Below are positions 1 through 6,883 of a stretch of 7,803 nucleotides of DNA, one piece after another. Origin of the DNA: Clostridia bacterium. Lineage in GTDB: Bacteria; Bacillota; Clostridia; DUPQ01. Where the stretch lies: assembly GCA_030592085.1 (NCBI GenBank), contig JAUUZV010000112.1, positions 1 through 7,803 on the forward strand, read 5' to 3'. The notes under the pieces were generated by a model that saw only the letters and a list, made by a program, of their open reading frames with translations, made no database searches and was not told the origin of the DNA. How positions within the stretch are numbered: the first letter of the stretch is position 1; each line of letters begins with the position of its first letter. The position numbers and the translations under genes are program-made.

Positions 1-1897
1 AACCAATATTAACATGTTTTTTAATTTCATCATATTCATCATTAGTTAATTTACCAGGTTTTTTTAAAATAGATTCTGATATACCAATTTTACCAATATC
101 GTGTAATTGAGAATAATTAGTTATTTCATTTATATCACTCTCAGAATAGCCTAATTGTTGAGCCATAAAATTACAGTATGATGCGATTCTTCTAGTATGT
201 TGGCCTGTATCTTCATCGCTATAAGCTGTAGCTCTTTCAAGTGATTCAATAATTGATAGTAATATATTTTCAAATTTTTCATTTATTATTTTTTCTTTAT
301 TTTCTACTTTAATTCGTTTTTTAGTTTCAAGTTTTAGATGTAAATACAAGTATGATATTATTAATGAAAATATTAGTAGTGGTAATGCTATTGATAATAT
401 TAAAACATAATTTGTTGTATCTACATTAATACTAGAATTATCAATTTTATTAATTAAATTATTATACAGCACATACTTATCTAAGATTTGATTAAATAAA
501 TCATCATTTGAATTCAATATATAACCATAATCATGATTTATAGTTCCGCTATTATATAATTTTCTATAATTATATTTACTTAAATAATATTCAGCTACAT
601 ACTTATTATTAACTGTATAGTCACTATTCCCATTATTAACACTACTAAATGCATCTTCAATAGAGCCGAATAAATGAAGTTCAATTGAAGGATGATATTT
701 AGTTAAATACTTTACAAAAGGATCGTTTTTAAATAAAGCTACACTAGAGTTTTCAATTCCATGTAAACTAATGATATTTTGATTTGGTTGGTTACCAAGA
801 ATTGTAATAGAAAACGGAAAATATGTATATGAATAATTATATTCATCTCCATTCTGATTGTGAATATTAAATAAAGAAAGTGTTTTAACAGATATCTCAT
901 TTTCTAAAGGATTTAATGTTATACCCATATTCTCACTCATTTGAGCCAAATAATCAGCAATTACTCCGTAAAACTTATCTCCTTTTTTGAAAAGTAATGG
1001 TCTAATATCATTAGGGTGTTCATAATATATTATTGGATTATTATTTAGCCAATTTTTTTCTTCATCAGTTAATGCTATTTTAAACTCATTAACTTTAAAA
1101 TCATTATTATTTGAAGTATATATTTCAGTATAATTATAGTAATCACTTATGATAAGTTTATTTAAAATAGTATATAACTCAGGATAATCCTTATTAACGC
1201 TAATTACAGCCTTTGGTAATGTAAATTCATCAAGGTTTATTATATTTGCATTAATTGAAATTTCATGACTTGATATATATGCTTGAATAATTGCAGATAC
1301 TTCATTTTCTAACAGTGCATTTTCTAATTCATCTCGTGAAGCATAATACTTAATTTCGGTATTAAAAGTTGAGTTCACATCAGTACTATACACTGAAATT
1401 TTTTCAAATAGTTTTTCAACTATATAATCATTTTTAATAAATCCAATTGATAAATTCTGTAAATCATAAATAGTATTAATATTTTTATCATATGTAATTA
1501 ACTTATAAGACGTTGTGTCTTTAGTAGTACAAAAATTCAAAAATTGTCTTCTGAAATCATTGTCAAATGGACCGTAGTATAAATCATATGTATCTTCACT
1601 AATACTATCAACTAATTCTGTTATATTAGAAAATGGTACAATTTGAATACGTATTCCTAAATGTTTTTCAACTAAATCTGCAAAATCAAGAACATCACCT
1701 TTTAATACTCCATTAATATCAGTAAAATATTTAGCTTGATTTGAATCTTCTGTAACAAGTGTAAAAGAATTACCTTGGTTCTCATCTAACCACTGTAACT
1801 CTTGTTCTGTTAAATCCAACGACTCTTCAGCAGTAATATTAGTCATTGGTAACAAGACTAGTATAATAACAATTAACAATACTATGCTTTTTTTCAT
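1..1897 (-). CDS. Membrane-bound HD-GYP-type phosphohydrolase with two periplasmic-binding-protein-like sensor domains (3' end outside window)
   Basis: This gene is cut by the left edge; 632 residues are visible with no internal stop. Residues 1-23 are a signal peptide (MKK, a run of I/V/L, then ITA before EE). Two sensor modules resembling family-3 solute-binding proteins follow, about 28-265 and 276-480. Both open with an LT-(E/D)-(E/Q)-E-x-x-WL-x-x-N motif, and the second contains NNPIIYYEHP. A single membrane helix spans about 497-519, then a short charged linker. The HD domain starts near 550, with DEDTGQHTRR at 561-570 (H567) and HDIGK at 599-603, followed by ILKKPGKLT and a further IKKH. 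These match HD-GYP cyclic-di-GMP phosphodiesterases, but the GYP motif itself would lie outside the window. By inference, the protein binds a small solute outside the cell and controls c-di-GMP hydrolysis inside. ATG 1897 is the first possible ATG after an in-frame stop at 1907-1909. No ribosome binding site is visible. A general HD phosphohydrolase remains possible. Confidence 0.87.
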   Translation of the reverse strand, partial: MKKSIVLLIVIILVLLPMTNITAEESLDLTEQELQWLDENQGNSFTLVTEDSNQAKYFTDINGVLKGDVLDFADLVEKHLGIRIQIVPFSNITELVDSISEDTYDLYYGPFDNDFRRQFLNFCTTKDTTSYKLITYDKNINTIYDLQNLSIGFIKNDYIVEKLFEKISVYSTDVNSTFNTEIKYYASRDELENALLENEVSAIIQAYISSHEISINANIINLDEFTLPKAVISVNKDYPELYTILNKLIISDYYNYTEIYTSNNNDFKVNEFKIALTDEEKNWLNNNPIIYYEHPNDIRPLLFKKGDKFYGVIADYLAQMSENMGITLNPLENEISVKTLSLFNIHNQNGDEYNYSYTYFPFSITILGNQPNQNIISLHGIENSSVALFKNDPFVKYLTKYHPSIELHLFGSIEDAFSSVNNGNSDYTVNNKYVAEYYLSKYNYRKLYNSGTINHDYGYILNSNDDLFNQILDKYVLYNNLINKIDNSSINVDTTNYVLILSIALPLLIFSLIISYLYLHLKLETKKRIKVENKEKIINEKFENILLSIIESLERATAYSDEDTGQHTRRIASYCNFMAQQLGYSESDINEITNYSQLHDIGKIGISESILKKPGKLTNDEYDEIKKHVNIG

Positions 1898-1923
1898 TAT
1901 TATATTTTACACTAAAAATAGAT

Positions 1924-1953
1924 AAAAAAAAAGGAAGAGGTAAACTCTCCCTT
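1924..1953 (-). terminator. Rho-independent terminator after eno
   Basis: Read on the minus strand, a 9-bp stem (AAGGGAGAG pairing with CTCTTCCTT, one G-U pair) encloses the 5-base loop TTTAC and is followed directly by seven more T. It begins 17 bases after the eno stop codon and lies before the sensor gene. It therefore most likely ends the glycolytic transcript and separates it from the downstream sensor gene. Confidence 0.9.
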
Positions 1954-1970
1954 AAATTATTTTTTCATTA

Positions 1971-3287
1971 TTATTTCTTTAAGTTGAAAAATGTGTCAAT
2001 TCCTGGATATTCAGCAACCTCACCTAGTTCTTCTTCTATTCTAAGTAATTGATTATACTTAGCAACTCTATCTGATCTAGAAGGAGCACCTGTTTTAATT
2101 TGACCTGAATTAGTAGCAACTGCTATATCGGCAATTGTAGTATCTTCAGTTTCACCAGAACGATGTGATGTAACAGTGGTATATCCTGCTCTATTTGCCA
2201 TTTCAATAGCTTCTAAAGTTTCTGTTAAAGTACCAATTTGATTTACTTTAATTAAAATTGAATTTGCTACACCTAAATCGATTCCTTTTTTCAAACGTGT
2301 TGTGTTTGTTACAAACAAGTCATCTCCTACTATTTGAACTTTGTCACCAATACGGTCGTTTAATAATTTCCAACCTTCCCAATCTTCTTCAGATAATCCA
2401 TCTTCAATTGAAATAATTGGATATTTTTCAGTTAAACCAGCCCAGAAATCAATCATTTCATCTCTAGTAAACATTTTATCTGTTTTCCAGAAATAATAGC
2501 TTCCTTCATGGCCAGCTTTTATTGCTTCTTCATACATTTCTGTAGCAGCAGGGTCTAACGCAATTCTAAAGTCGTCATATGGTTTAAAACCTGCTTTTTC
2601 TATGGCTTCAACAATAACTTGTAATGCTTCTTCATCAGATTTAAGATTAGGAGCAAATCCACCTTCATCACCAACTGCAGTACTATATCCTTTTGCTTTT
2701 AAAACACCTTTTAGTGTGTGGAAAACTTCAGCACACCATTGTAATGCTTGTTTAAAACTAGTTGCTCCAACTGGCATAATCATAAATTCTTGAGAACTTA
2801 TTGAATTATCAGCATGTTTTCCGCCATTTATAATATTCATCATAGGTACTGGTAGTTTTTTCGCATTTACACCACCAATATATTGATATAATGACATACC
2901 AATAGTATTAGCTGCAGCTTTTGCTACTGCCATTGAAACTCCTAATAGTGCATTAGCACCTAATTTAGCTTTATTAGGTGTGCCATCTAATTCAAGCATT
3001 AATTTATCAATTGCAGTTTGATCAATAACATTCATTCCTTCAATTTCTGGTGCTATTACATCATTAATGTTACTAACAGCTTTTGTAACGCCTTTTCCAA
3101 GGTATCTATTACTATCACCATCTCTAAGTTCAACAGCTTCAAAAGCTCCTGTTGAAGCACCTGATGGTACAGCAGCTCTTCCCATAAAACCACCTTCAAC
3201 AATAACTTCTACTTCAAGTGTTGGGTTTCCTCGTGAATCAAGAATTTCTCTTGCATAAACGCTTTCGATTTCAAAATAATATTTCAT
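1971..3287 (-). CDS. eno: Enolase (phosphopyruvate hydratase)
   Basis: Cytoplasmic enolase converts 2-phosphoglycerate to phosphoenolpyruvate, the last step encoded by this operon. The 438-residue length is normal for bacterial enolase. The N-terminal domain carries the signature AREILDSRGNPT (12-23) and the mobile loop PSGASTG with S42. The barrel domain carries HADN (H158), E167, the DEGGFAPN loop with E208, the metal ligands D245, E295 and the D322-D323 pair, catalytic K347 in LIKVNQ, SHRSGETED (H375, R376) and K398. All expected active-site residues are present, so the enzyme should be functional. The region between D245 and E295 is a few residues longer than in the E. coli enzyme. The ATG at 3287 is fixed by a perfect AGGAGG six bases upstream and lies 14 bases after gpmI. 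A strong terminator follows the TAA stop, making eno the last gene of the operon. Confidence 0.98.
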   Translation of the reverse strand: MKYYFEIESVYAREILDSRGNPTLEVEVIVEGGFMGRAAVPSGASTGAFEAVELRDGDSNRYLGKGVTKAVSNINDVIAPEIEGMNVIDQTAIDKLMLELDGTPNKAKLGANALLGVSMAVAKAAANTIGMSLYQYIGGVNAKKLPVPMMNIINGGKHADNSISSQEFMIMPVGATSFKQALQWCAEVFHTLKGVLKAKGYSTAVGDEGGFAPNLKSDEEALQVIVEAIEKAGFKPYDDFRIALDPAATEMYEEAIKAGHEGSYYFWKTDKMFTRDEMIDFWAGLTEKYPIISIEDGLSEEDWEGWKLLNDRIGDKVQIVGDDLFVTNTTRLKKGIDLGVANSILIKVNQIGTLTETLEAIEMANRAGYTTVTSHRSGETEDTTIADIAVATNSGQIKTGAPSRSDRVAKYNQLLRIEEELGEVAEYPGIDTFFNLKK

Positions 3288-3293
3288 GTTTTT

Positions 3294-3299
3294 CCTCCT
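3294..3299 (-). promoter_or_regulatory. Ribosome binding site of eno
   Basis: AGGAGG on the minus strand, six bases before the eno ATG. It is the only full-consensus Shine-Dalgarno sequence in the window. It fixes the eno start and suggests efficient translation of the last gene of the operon. Confidence 0.9.
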
Positions 3300-3301
3300 A
3301 G

Positions 3302-4840
3302 TTATTTAACTATTAATGTTTGACCCGTCATTTCCTTTGGCTGATCAATATTCATTATATCAAGCATTGTTGGTGTTAAATCAGCCAACTTGCCTTCTTT
3401 TAAAGTAATACCTAAAGTATTTTTATTTACATAAATTAATGGTACTGGGAATGTTGAATGTGCTGTCATTGGATTACCAAAACTATCAATCATTAACTCA
3501 GCATTTCCATGATCAGCTGTAATTAGAGCTGTTCCATCAACTTGTAAAATCTTTTCTATAACTTGTCCAACACAATCATCAACTACTTCTACAGCTTTAA
3601 TTGCAGCTGGTATTATGCCAGTATGTCCTACCATATCACAATTTGCAAAATTTAAAATAATAACATCATATTTTTTAGATTCTATTCTTTTAATGACTTC
3701 ATCTTTAACTTCATATGCACTCATTTCAGGTTGTAAATCAAAAGTTTCTATTTTTGGTGAAGCAATTAATGCTCTATCTTCATTTTTATAAGGTTTTTCA
3801 ACTCCACCATTAAAAAAGAAAGTAACATGAGCATATTTCTGTGTTTCAGCAATTCTTAGTTGTGTTAATCCTAAATTAGAAATGTATTCACCAAACGTAT
3901 TGGCTAATTTTTCTTTATAATATGCAATATGTACATTTTTAAAAGTTTCATCATATGGTGTCATACATACATAATAATTAGAAAAGTATCCTTTTCCTCT
4001 AGAAAATCCTATAAAATCTTCATCAACAAAGGCCCTTGTTATTTGTCTAGCACGATCAGGTCTAAAATTAAAGAAAATTATAGAATCGTTTTCTTTAATT
4101 GTTGTTAGTGGTTCATTATTCTCTGTTATAACTGTAGGGATTACAAATTCATCAAAAACTTTTTTTTCATAAGATTCTCTTACAGCTTTTTCAGCATTGT
4201 TTGCTTTTACACCTTGGCCTAAAACCATTGCATTATATGCTTTTTCTACACGATCCCAAATATTATCTCTATCCATTGCATAAAAACGTCCCATTATTGT
4301 AGCGATTTTACCAACACCTATGCTTTTTAATTTTTCCTCTAACTCAATAATATACTTTAGTGAGCTATCAGGTGGTACATCTCTTCCATCAAAAAAACAA
4401 TGTACATAAACCTTTGTTAAACCATTATCTTTTGCCATTTGTAATAATGAATATAAATGTGTGTTATGAGAATGTACACCTCCATCACTTAATAATCCCA
4501 TTAAGTGAAGTGAACTATTATTTTCTTTAGCATGATTCATGGCACCTAATAATGCTTCATTAGAAAATAAGGTTTTATCTTCTATAGCTTTTGTAATTTT
4601 AACTAAATCTTGATATACAACACGTCCAGCGCCAATATTAGTATGACCAACTTCTGAATTTCCCATTTGTCCTTTTGGTAAGCCAACATCATTACCACTA
4701 GCACTAAGTTGTGTATTTGGATAATTTATCATAAATGAATCCATATTTGGCGTATTTGCTAAATAAATTGCATTACCTTCATGGTTATTATTAATCCCAT
4801 AACCATCTAGTATGATTAGAGCTGTTACTTTTTTGTTCAT
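3302..4840 (-). CDS. gpmI: 2,3-bisphosphoglycerate-independent phosphoglycerate mutase
   Basis: Interconverts 3- and 2-phosphoglycerate through a phosphoserine intermediate, using two Mn ions and no 2,3-bisphosphoglycerate. The 512-residue length is typical of the alkaline-phosphatase-superfamily iPGM. Metal and nucleophile residues are in place: D12 in ILDGYG, S62 in GNSEVGHTN (the phosphorylated serine), D402 and H406 in DMVGHTG, D443-H444 in ADHGNAE, and H461. Substrate-binding residues are also seen: H123 in DGGVHSH, R153-D154 in FDGRDVPP, R185 and R191 in GRFYAMDRD, R260 and R263 in NFRPDRAR, and K335. This is an intact, probably active enzyme, so the operon does not need a cofactor-dependent GpmA. 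The ATG at 4840 follows an AAGGAAA ribosome binding site that overlaps the pgk-tpi stop codon; the two genes are 12 bases apart, which points to coupled translation. Confidence 0.98.
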   Translation of the reverse strand: MNKKVTALIILDGYGINNNHEGNAIYLANTPNMDSFMINYPNTQLSASGNDVGLPKGQMGNSEVGHTNIGAGRVVYQDLVKITKAIEDKTLFSNEALLGAMNHAKENNSSLHLMGLLSDGGVHSHNTHLYSLLQMAKDNGLTKVYVHCFFDGRDVPPDSSLKYIIELEEKLKSIGVGKIATIMGRFYAMDRDNIWDRVEKAYNAMVLGQGVKANNAEKAVRESYEKKVFDEFVIPTVITENNEPLTTIKENDSIIFFNFRPDRARQITRAFVDEDFIGFSRGKGYFSNYYVCMTPYDETFKNVHIAYYKEKLANTFGEYISNLGLTQLRIAETQKYAHVTFFFNGGVEKPYKNEDRALIASPKIETFDLQPEMSAYEVKDEVIKRIESKKYDVIILNFANCDMVGHTGIIPAAIKAVEVVDDCVGQVIEKILQVDGTALITADHGNAELMIDSFGNPMTAHSTFPVPLIYVNKNTLGITLKEGKLADLTPTMLDIMNIDQPKEMTGQTLIVK

Positions 4841-4852
4841 TTAAATTTCCTT

Positions 4853-6799
4853 TTATTTTTCATAATTAACAATAGCTTCAAAATCTGAAATTTTCAAACT
4901 AGCACCACCTACTAAACCACCATCAATGTCAGACATATTAAATAGTTCATAAGCATTAGCCGGTTTAACAGAACCTCCATATTGAATACGAATAGCTTTT
5001 CCTGCTTGTTTACCATATAACCCAACTACAACATTTCTTATTACAGCACATACATCATTTGCTTGTTCACTAGTTGCTGTTTTTCCAGTTCCAATAGCCC
5101 AAATAGGTTCATAAGCAATAATTGTATTTTTAACTTGCTCTTCAGTTAATCCTTTTAAAGCAAATTTCACTTGATAACTTACTAAATCATTTGTTACCCC
5201 TTTTTCACGTTGAAAAAGTGATTCTCCAACACAAATTATAGGAATAATTCCATGTTTAAATGCTGCATGTGCTTTTTTGTTAACACTTTCATCGGTTTCA
5301 TTAAAGTATTGTCTTCTCTCTGAATGTCCAACTAATACGTACTTGATTCCTAAATCACTTAACATAGATGCACTAACTTCTCCAGTAAATGCACCGGATT
5401 TTTCATAATGTAAATTTTGAGCAGAAATTTCAATATTACTCCCTTTTGCTGCTTTTAAAGCTTCACATAAACAAACAGATGGTACTGCACATATTACATC
5501 ATCATACACACCTTTAACTTTTTCTTTTAAATCAGTTATAAAATCATAAGTTTCAGTTGGAGTTTTATTCATTTTCCAATTACCAGCAATAACCATTTTT
5601 TTAGGTACTTTATCTAGTAAACAATCAATTCCTGGTAATGTTTTACCTTCAAGGTACTCTAATGCTGCTCCTCCACCAGTTGAAATGTGAGTTACTTTAT
5701 TTGCATAACCTAATATTTCTATTGCTGCAGCTGAATCTCCCCCACCAATAATTGAAATAGCATCAGCTTGTGAAACTGCTTTTGCGATTTCACTAGTTCC
5801 TTTAGCAAAATTAGGGAATTCAAATACACCCATTGGTCCATTCCAAATAATTGTTTTAGCTTTTTTAATTTCATTAGAATATTTTTCAATTGTTAGTGAT
5901 CCAATATCTACACCCATCCATCCATCAGGCATTGCATCAGATGGTACATATTTAAATTCAGTATCATTTTTAAATTCTTTAGCTACAATACTGCCTATTG
6001 GTAACATAATTTCGATATCTTTTGCTTCTGCTTTAGCCATTAATTCTTTAGCTAAATCAATTTTATCTTCTTCACATAAAGAAGCTCCGATTTTATAACC
6101 TTTAGCTTTTAAGAATGTATAAGCCATTCCTCCACCAATAATTAATGAATCTACTTTATCTAATAAGTTTTCAATAACACCAATTTTATCAGAAACTTTT
6201 GCTCCACCTAAAATAGCAACAAATGGTCTAGTAGGTTTTTTTAATGCTTTTCCCATAATTTCGATTTCTTTTTTAATTAAGAAACCACATACAGCTGGTA
6301 AATATTCAGCTATTCCAGCAGTTGAAGCATGAGCCCTATGAGAAGTGCCAAAAGCATCGTTTACATATATATCAGCCATATTGGCAAGTTCTTTTGCAAA
6401 AGCTTTATCATTTTTCTTTTCTTCTTTATGAAAACGTACATTTTCTAATAATAAAACTTCTCCTTCTTTTAAAGAAGCAGCCTTTTTCTTAGCATCATCT
6501 CCAATTACATCATTAGACATTATAACTGTTTGTTTTAGTAATTTACTTAATCGCTTAGCAACAGGTTTTAGACTGAACTTTGCCTCAAACCCATCTTTTG
6601 GTCTACCTAAATGTGAAACTAATATTACTTTACATTCATTTTCTATTAAATATTTAATAGTTGGTAGCGCTCCTTTAATTCTTTTATCATCAGTAATTTC
6701 ACCGTCACTGTTTAGTGGTACATTAAAATCCACTCTAACAATCACCTTTTTATTAGATAGTTCAATATCTTCAATTGTTTTCTTGTTTAAGATAGTCAT
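4853..6799 (-). CDS. pgk-tpi: Bifunctional phosphoglycerate kinase / triosephosphate isomerase fusion
   Basis: One uninterrupted 648-codon frame encodes two complete enzymes. Residues 1 to about 400 are phosphoglycerate kinase (ADP phosphorylation from 1,3-bisphosphoglycerate): VRVDFNVPL (21-29; D24, N26), SHLGRPKD (62-69), LLENVRFHKEE (117-127), NDAFGTSHRAHAST (147-160), GGAKVSDK (198-205), GPMGVFE (321-327) and IGGGDSAAA. Residues 402-648 are triosephosphate isomerase: GNWKMN (N407, K409), VGHSERR (catalytic H492), AYEPIWAIGTGKTA (catalytic E564 and the loop-6 lid), YGGSV and GGLVGGASL. Each half is of normal family length with no linker, so both should be active. The natural seam is KVPKKMVIAGNWK, where M402 would be the start of a free TIM; no ribosome binding site precedes it, so TIM is probably made only as the fusion. 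A comparable fusion is known from Thermotoga maritima. The start at 6799 is preceded at 11 bases by GGGGG, an atypical ribosome binding site. Confidence 0.97.
   Translation of the reverse strand: MTILNKKTIEDIELSNKKVIVRVDFNVPLNSDGEITDDKRIKGALPTIKYLIENECKVILVSHLGRPKDGFEAKFSLKPVAKRLSKLLKQTVIMSNDVIGDDAKKKAASLKEGEVLLLENVRFHKEEKKNDKAFAKELANMADIYVNDAFGTSHRAHASTAGIAEYLPAVCGFLIKKEIEIMGKALKKPTRPFVAILGGAKVSDKIGVIENLLDKVDSLIIGGGMAYTFLKAKGYKIGASLCEEDKIDLAKELMAKAEAKDIEIMLPIGSIVAKEFKNDTEFKYVPSDAMPDGWMGVDIGSLTIEKYSNEIKKAKTIIWNGPMGVFEFPNFAKGTSEIAKAVSQADAISIIGGGDSAAAIEILGYANKVTHISTGGGAALEYLEGKTLPGIDCLLDKVPKKMVIAGNWKMNKTPTETYDFITDLKEKVKGVYDDVICAVPSVCLCEALKAAKGSNIEISAQNLHYEKSGAFTGEVSASMLSDLGIKYVLVGHSERRQYFNETDESVNKKAHAAFKHGIIPIICVGESLFQREKGVTNDLVSYQVKFALKGLTEEQVKNTIIAYEPIWAIGTGKTATSEQANDVCAVIRNVVVGLYGKQAGKAIRIQYGGSVKPANAYELFNMSDIDGGLVGGASLKISDFEAIVNYEK
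5596..5602 (-). other. Seven-A run at the PGK/TIM seam (possible slippage site)
   Basis: On the minus strand the seam reads CCT AAA AAA ATG in frame, a run of seven A that includes the A of codon 402. After a -1 shift translation would add NGYCW and stop at 5580-5582, giving a free PGK of about 406 residues. After a +1 shift it would stop at 5569-5571. The sequence layout is seen directly; actual slippage is only a hypothesis, and the run is not a perfect tandem-slip heptamer because a T precedes it. Confidence 0.3.
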
Positions 6800-6810
6800 T
6801 TAGATTAATT

Positions 6811-6815
6811 CCCCC
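6811..6815 (-). promoter_or_regulatory. Atypical ribosome binding site of pgk-tpi
   Basis: GGGGG on the minus strand, 11 bases before the pgk-tpi ATG. It is the only purine-rich, G-rich stretch before this start. The longish spacing and non-consensus core suggest weaker initiation than for eno. No better in-frame start is visible nearby, and the homology with phosphoglycerate kinase begins properly from this ATG. Confidence 0.6.
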
Positions 6816-6828
6816 GTTCATATTATAT

Positions 6829-6865
6829 AAAAGTATAAAAGGCCCAGGAATTTTCCCGAGCCTTT
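6829..6865 (-). terminator. Intercistronic hairpin between gap and pgk-tpi (partial terminator or processing element)
   Basis: Starting 18 bases after the gap stop, the minus strand carries a 13-bp inverted repeat (AAAGGCTCGGGAA pairing with TTCCTGGGCCTTT, two G-U pairs) closing on AA. It is followed by an interrupted T-rich stretch, TATACTTTTAT. The stem is strong and GC-rich in an otherwise AT-rich region. The broken T-tract suggests incomplete termination, or a 3' stabiliser of gap mRNA, rather than a full stop, which would leave gap at higher levels than the downstream genes. Confidence 0.75.
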
Positions 6866-6883
6866 AAAATTTAATTTTGTGTA

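Noticed and set aside
2602..2793. Open frame of 63 codons on the plus strand, antisense to eno
   Set aside because: It lies wholly inside the well-supported eno gene, has no ribosome binding site or recognisable domain, and its composition is what the reverse of a conserved gene would give.
3067..3258. Second 63-codon open frame on the plus strand, antisense to the 5' part of eno
   Set aside because: Same reasons: it shadows the conserved N-terminal enolase coding sequence and shows no independent sign of translation.
5594..5596. Internal ATG at codon 402 as an independent start of tpiA
   Set aside because: No Shine-Dalgarno-like sequence precedes it at a suitable distance and the frame runs through without a stop, so separate translation of TIM is not supported.
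6822..6827. TATAAT on the minus strand just upstream of pgk-tpi, a possible second promoter
   Set aside because: The hexamer is perfect, but the best -35 candidate at 17-base spacing (TTCCTG) matches poorly and lies in the hairpin stem. In DNA this AT-rich a lone -10 box is weak evidence, though transcript-end mapping could revive it.
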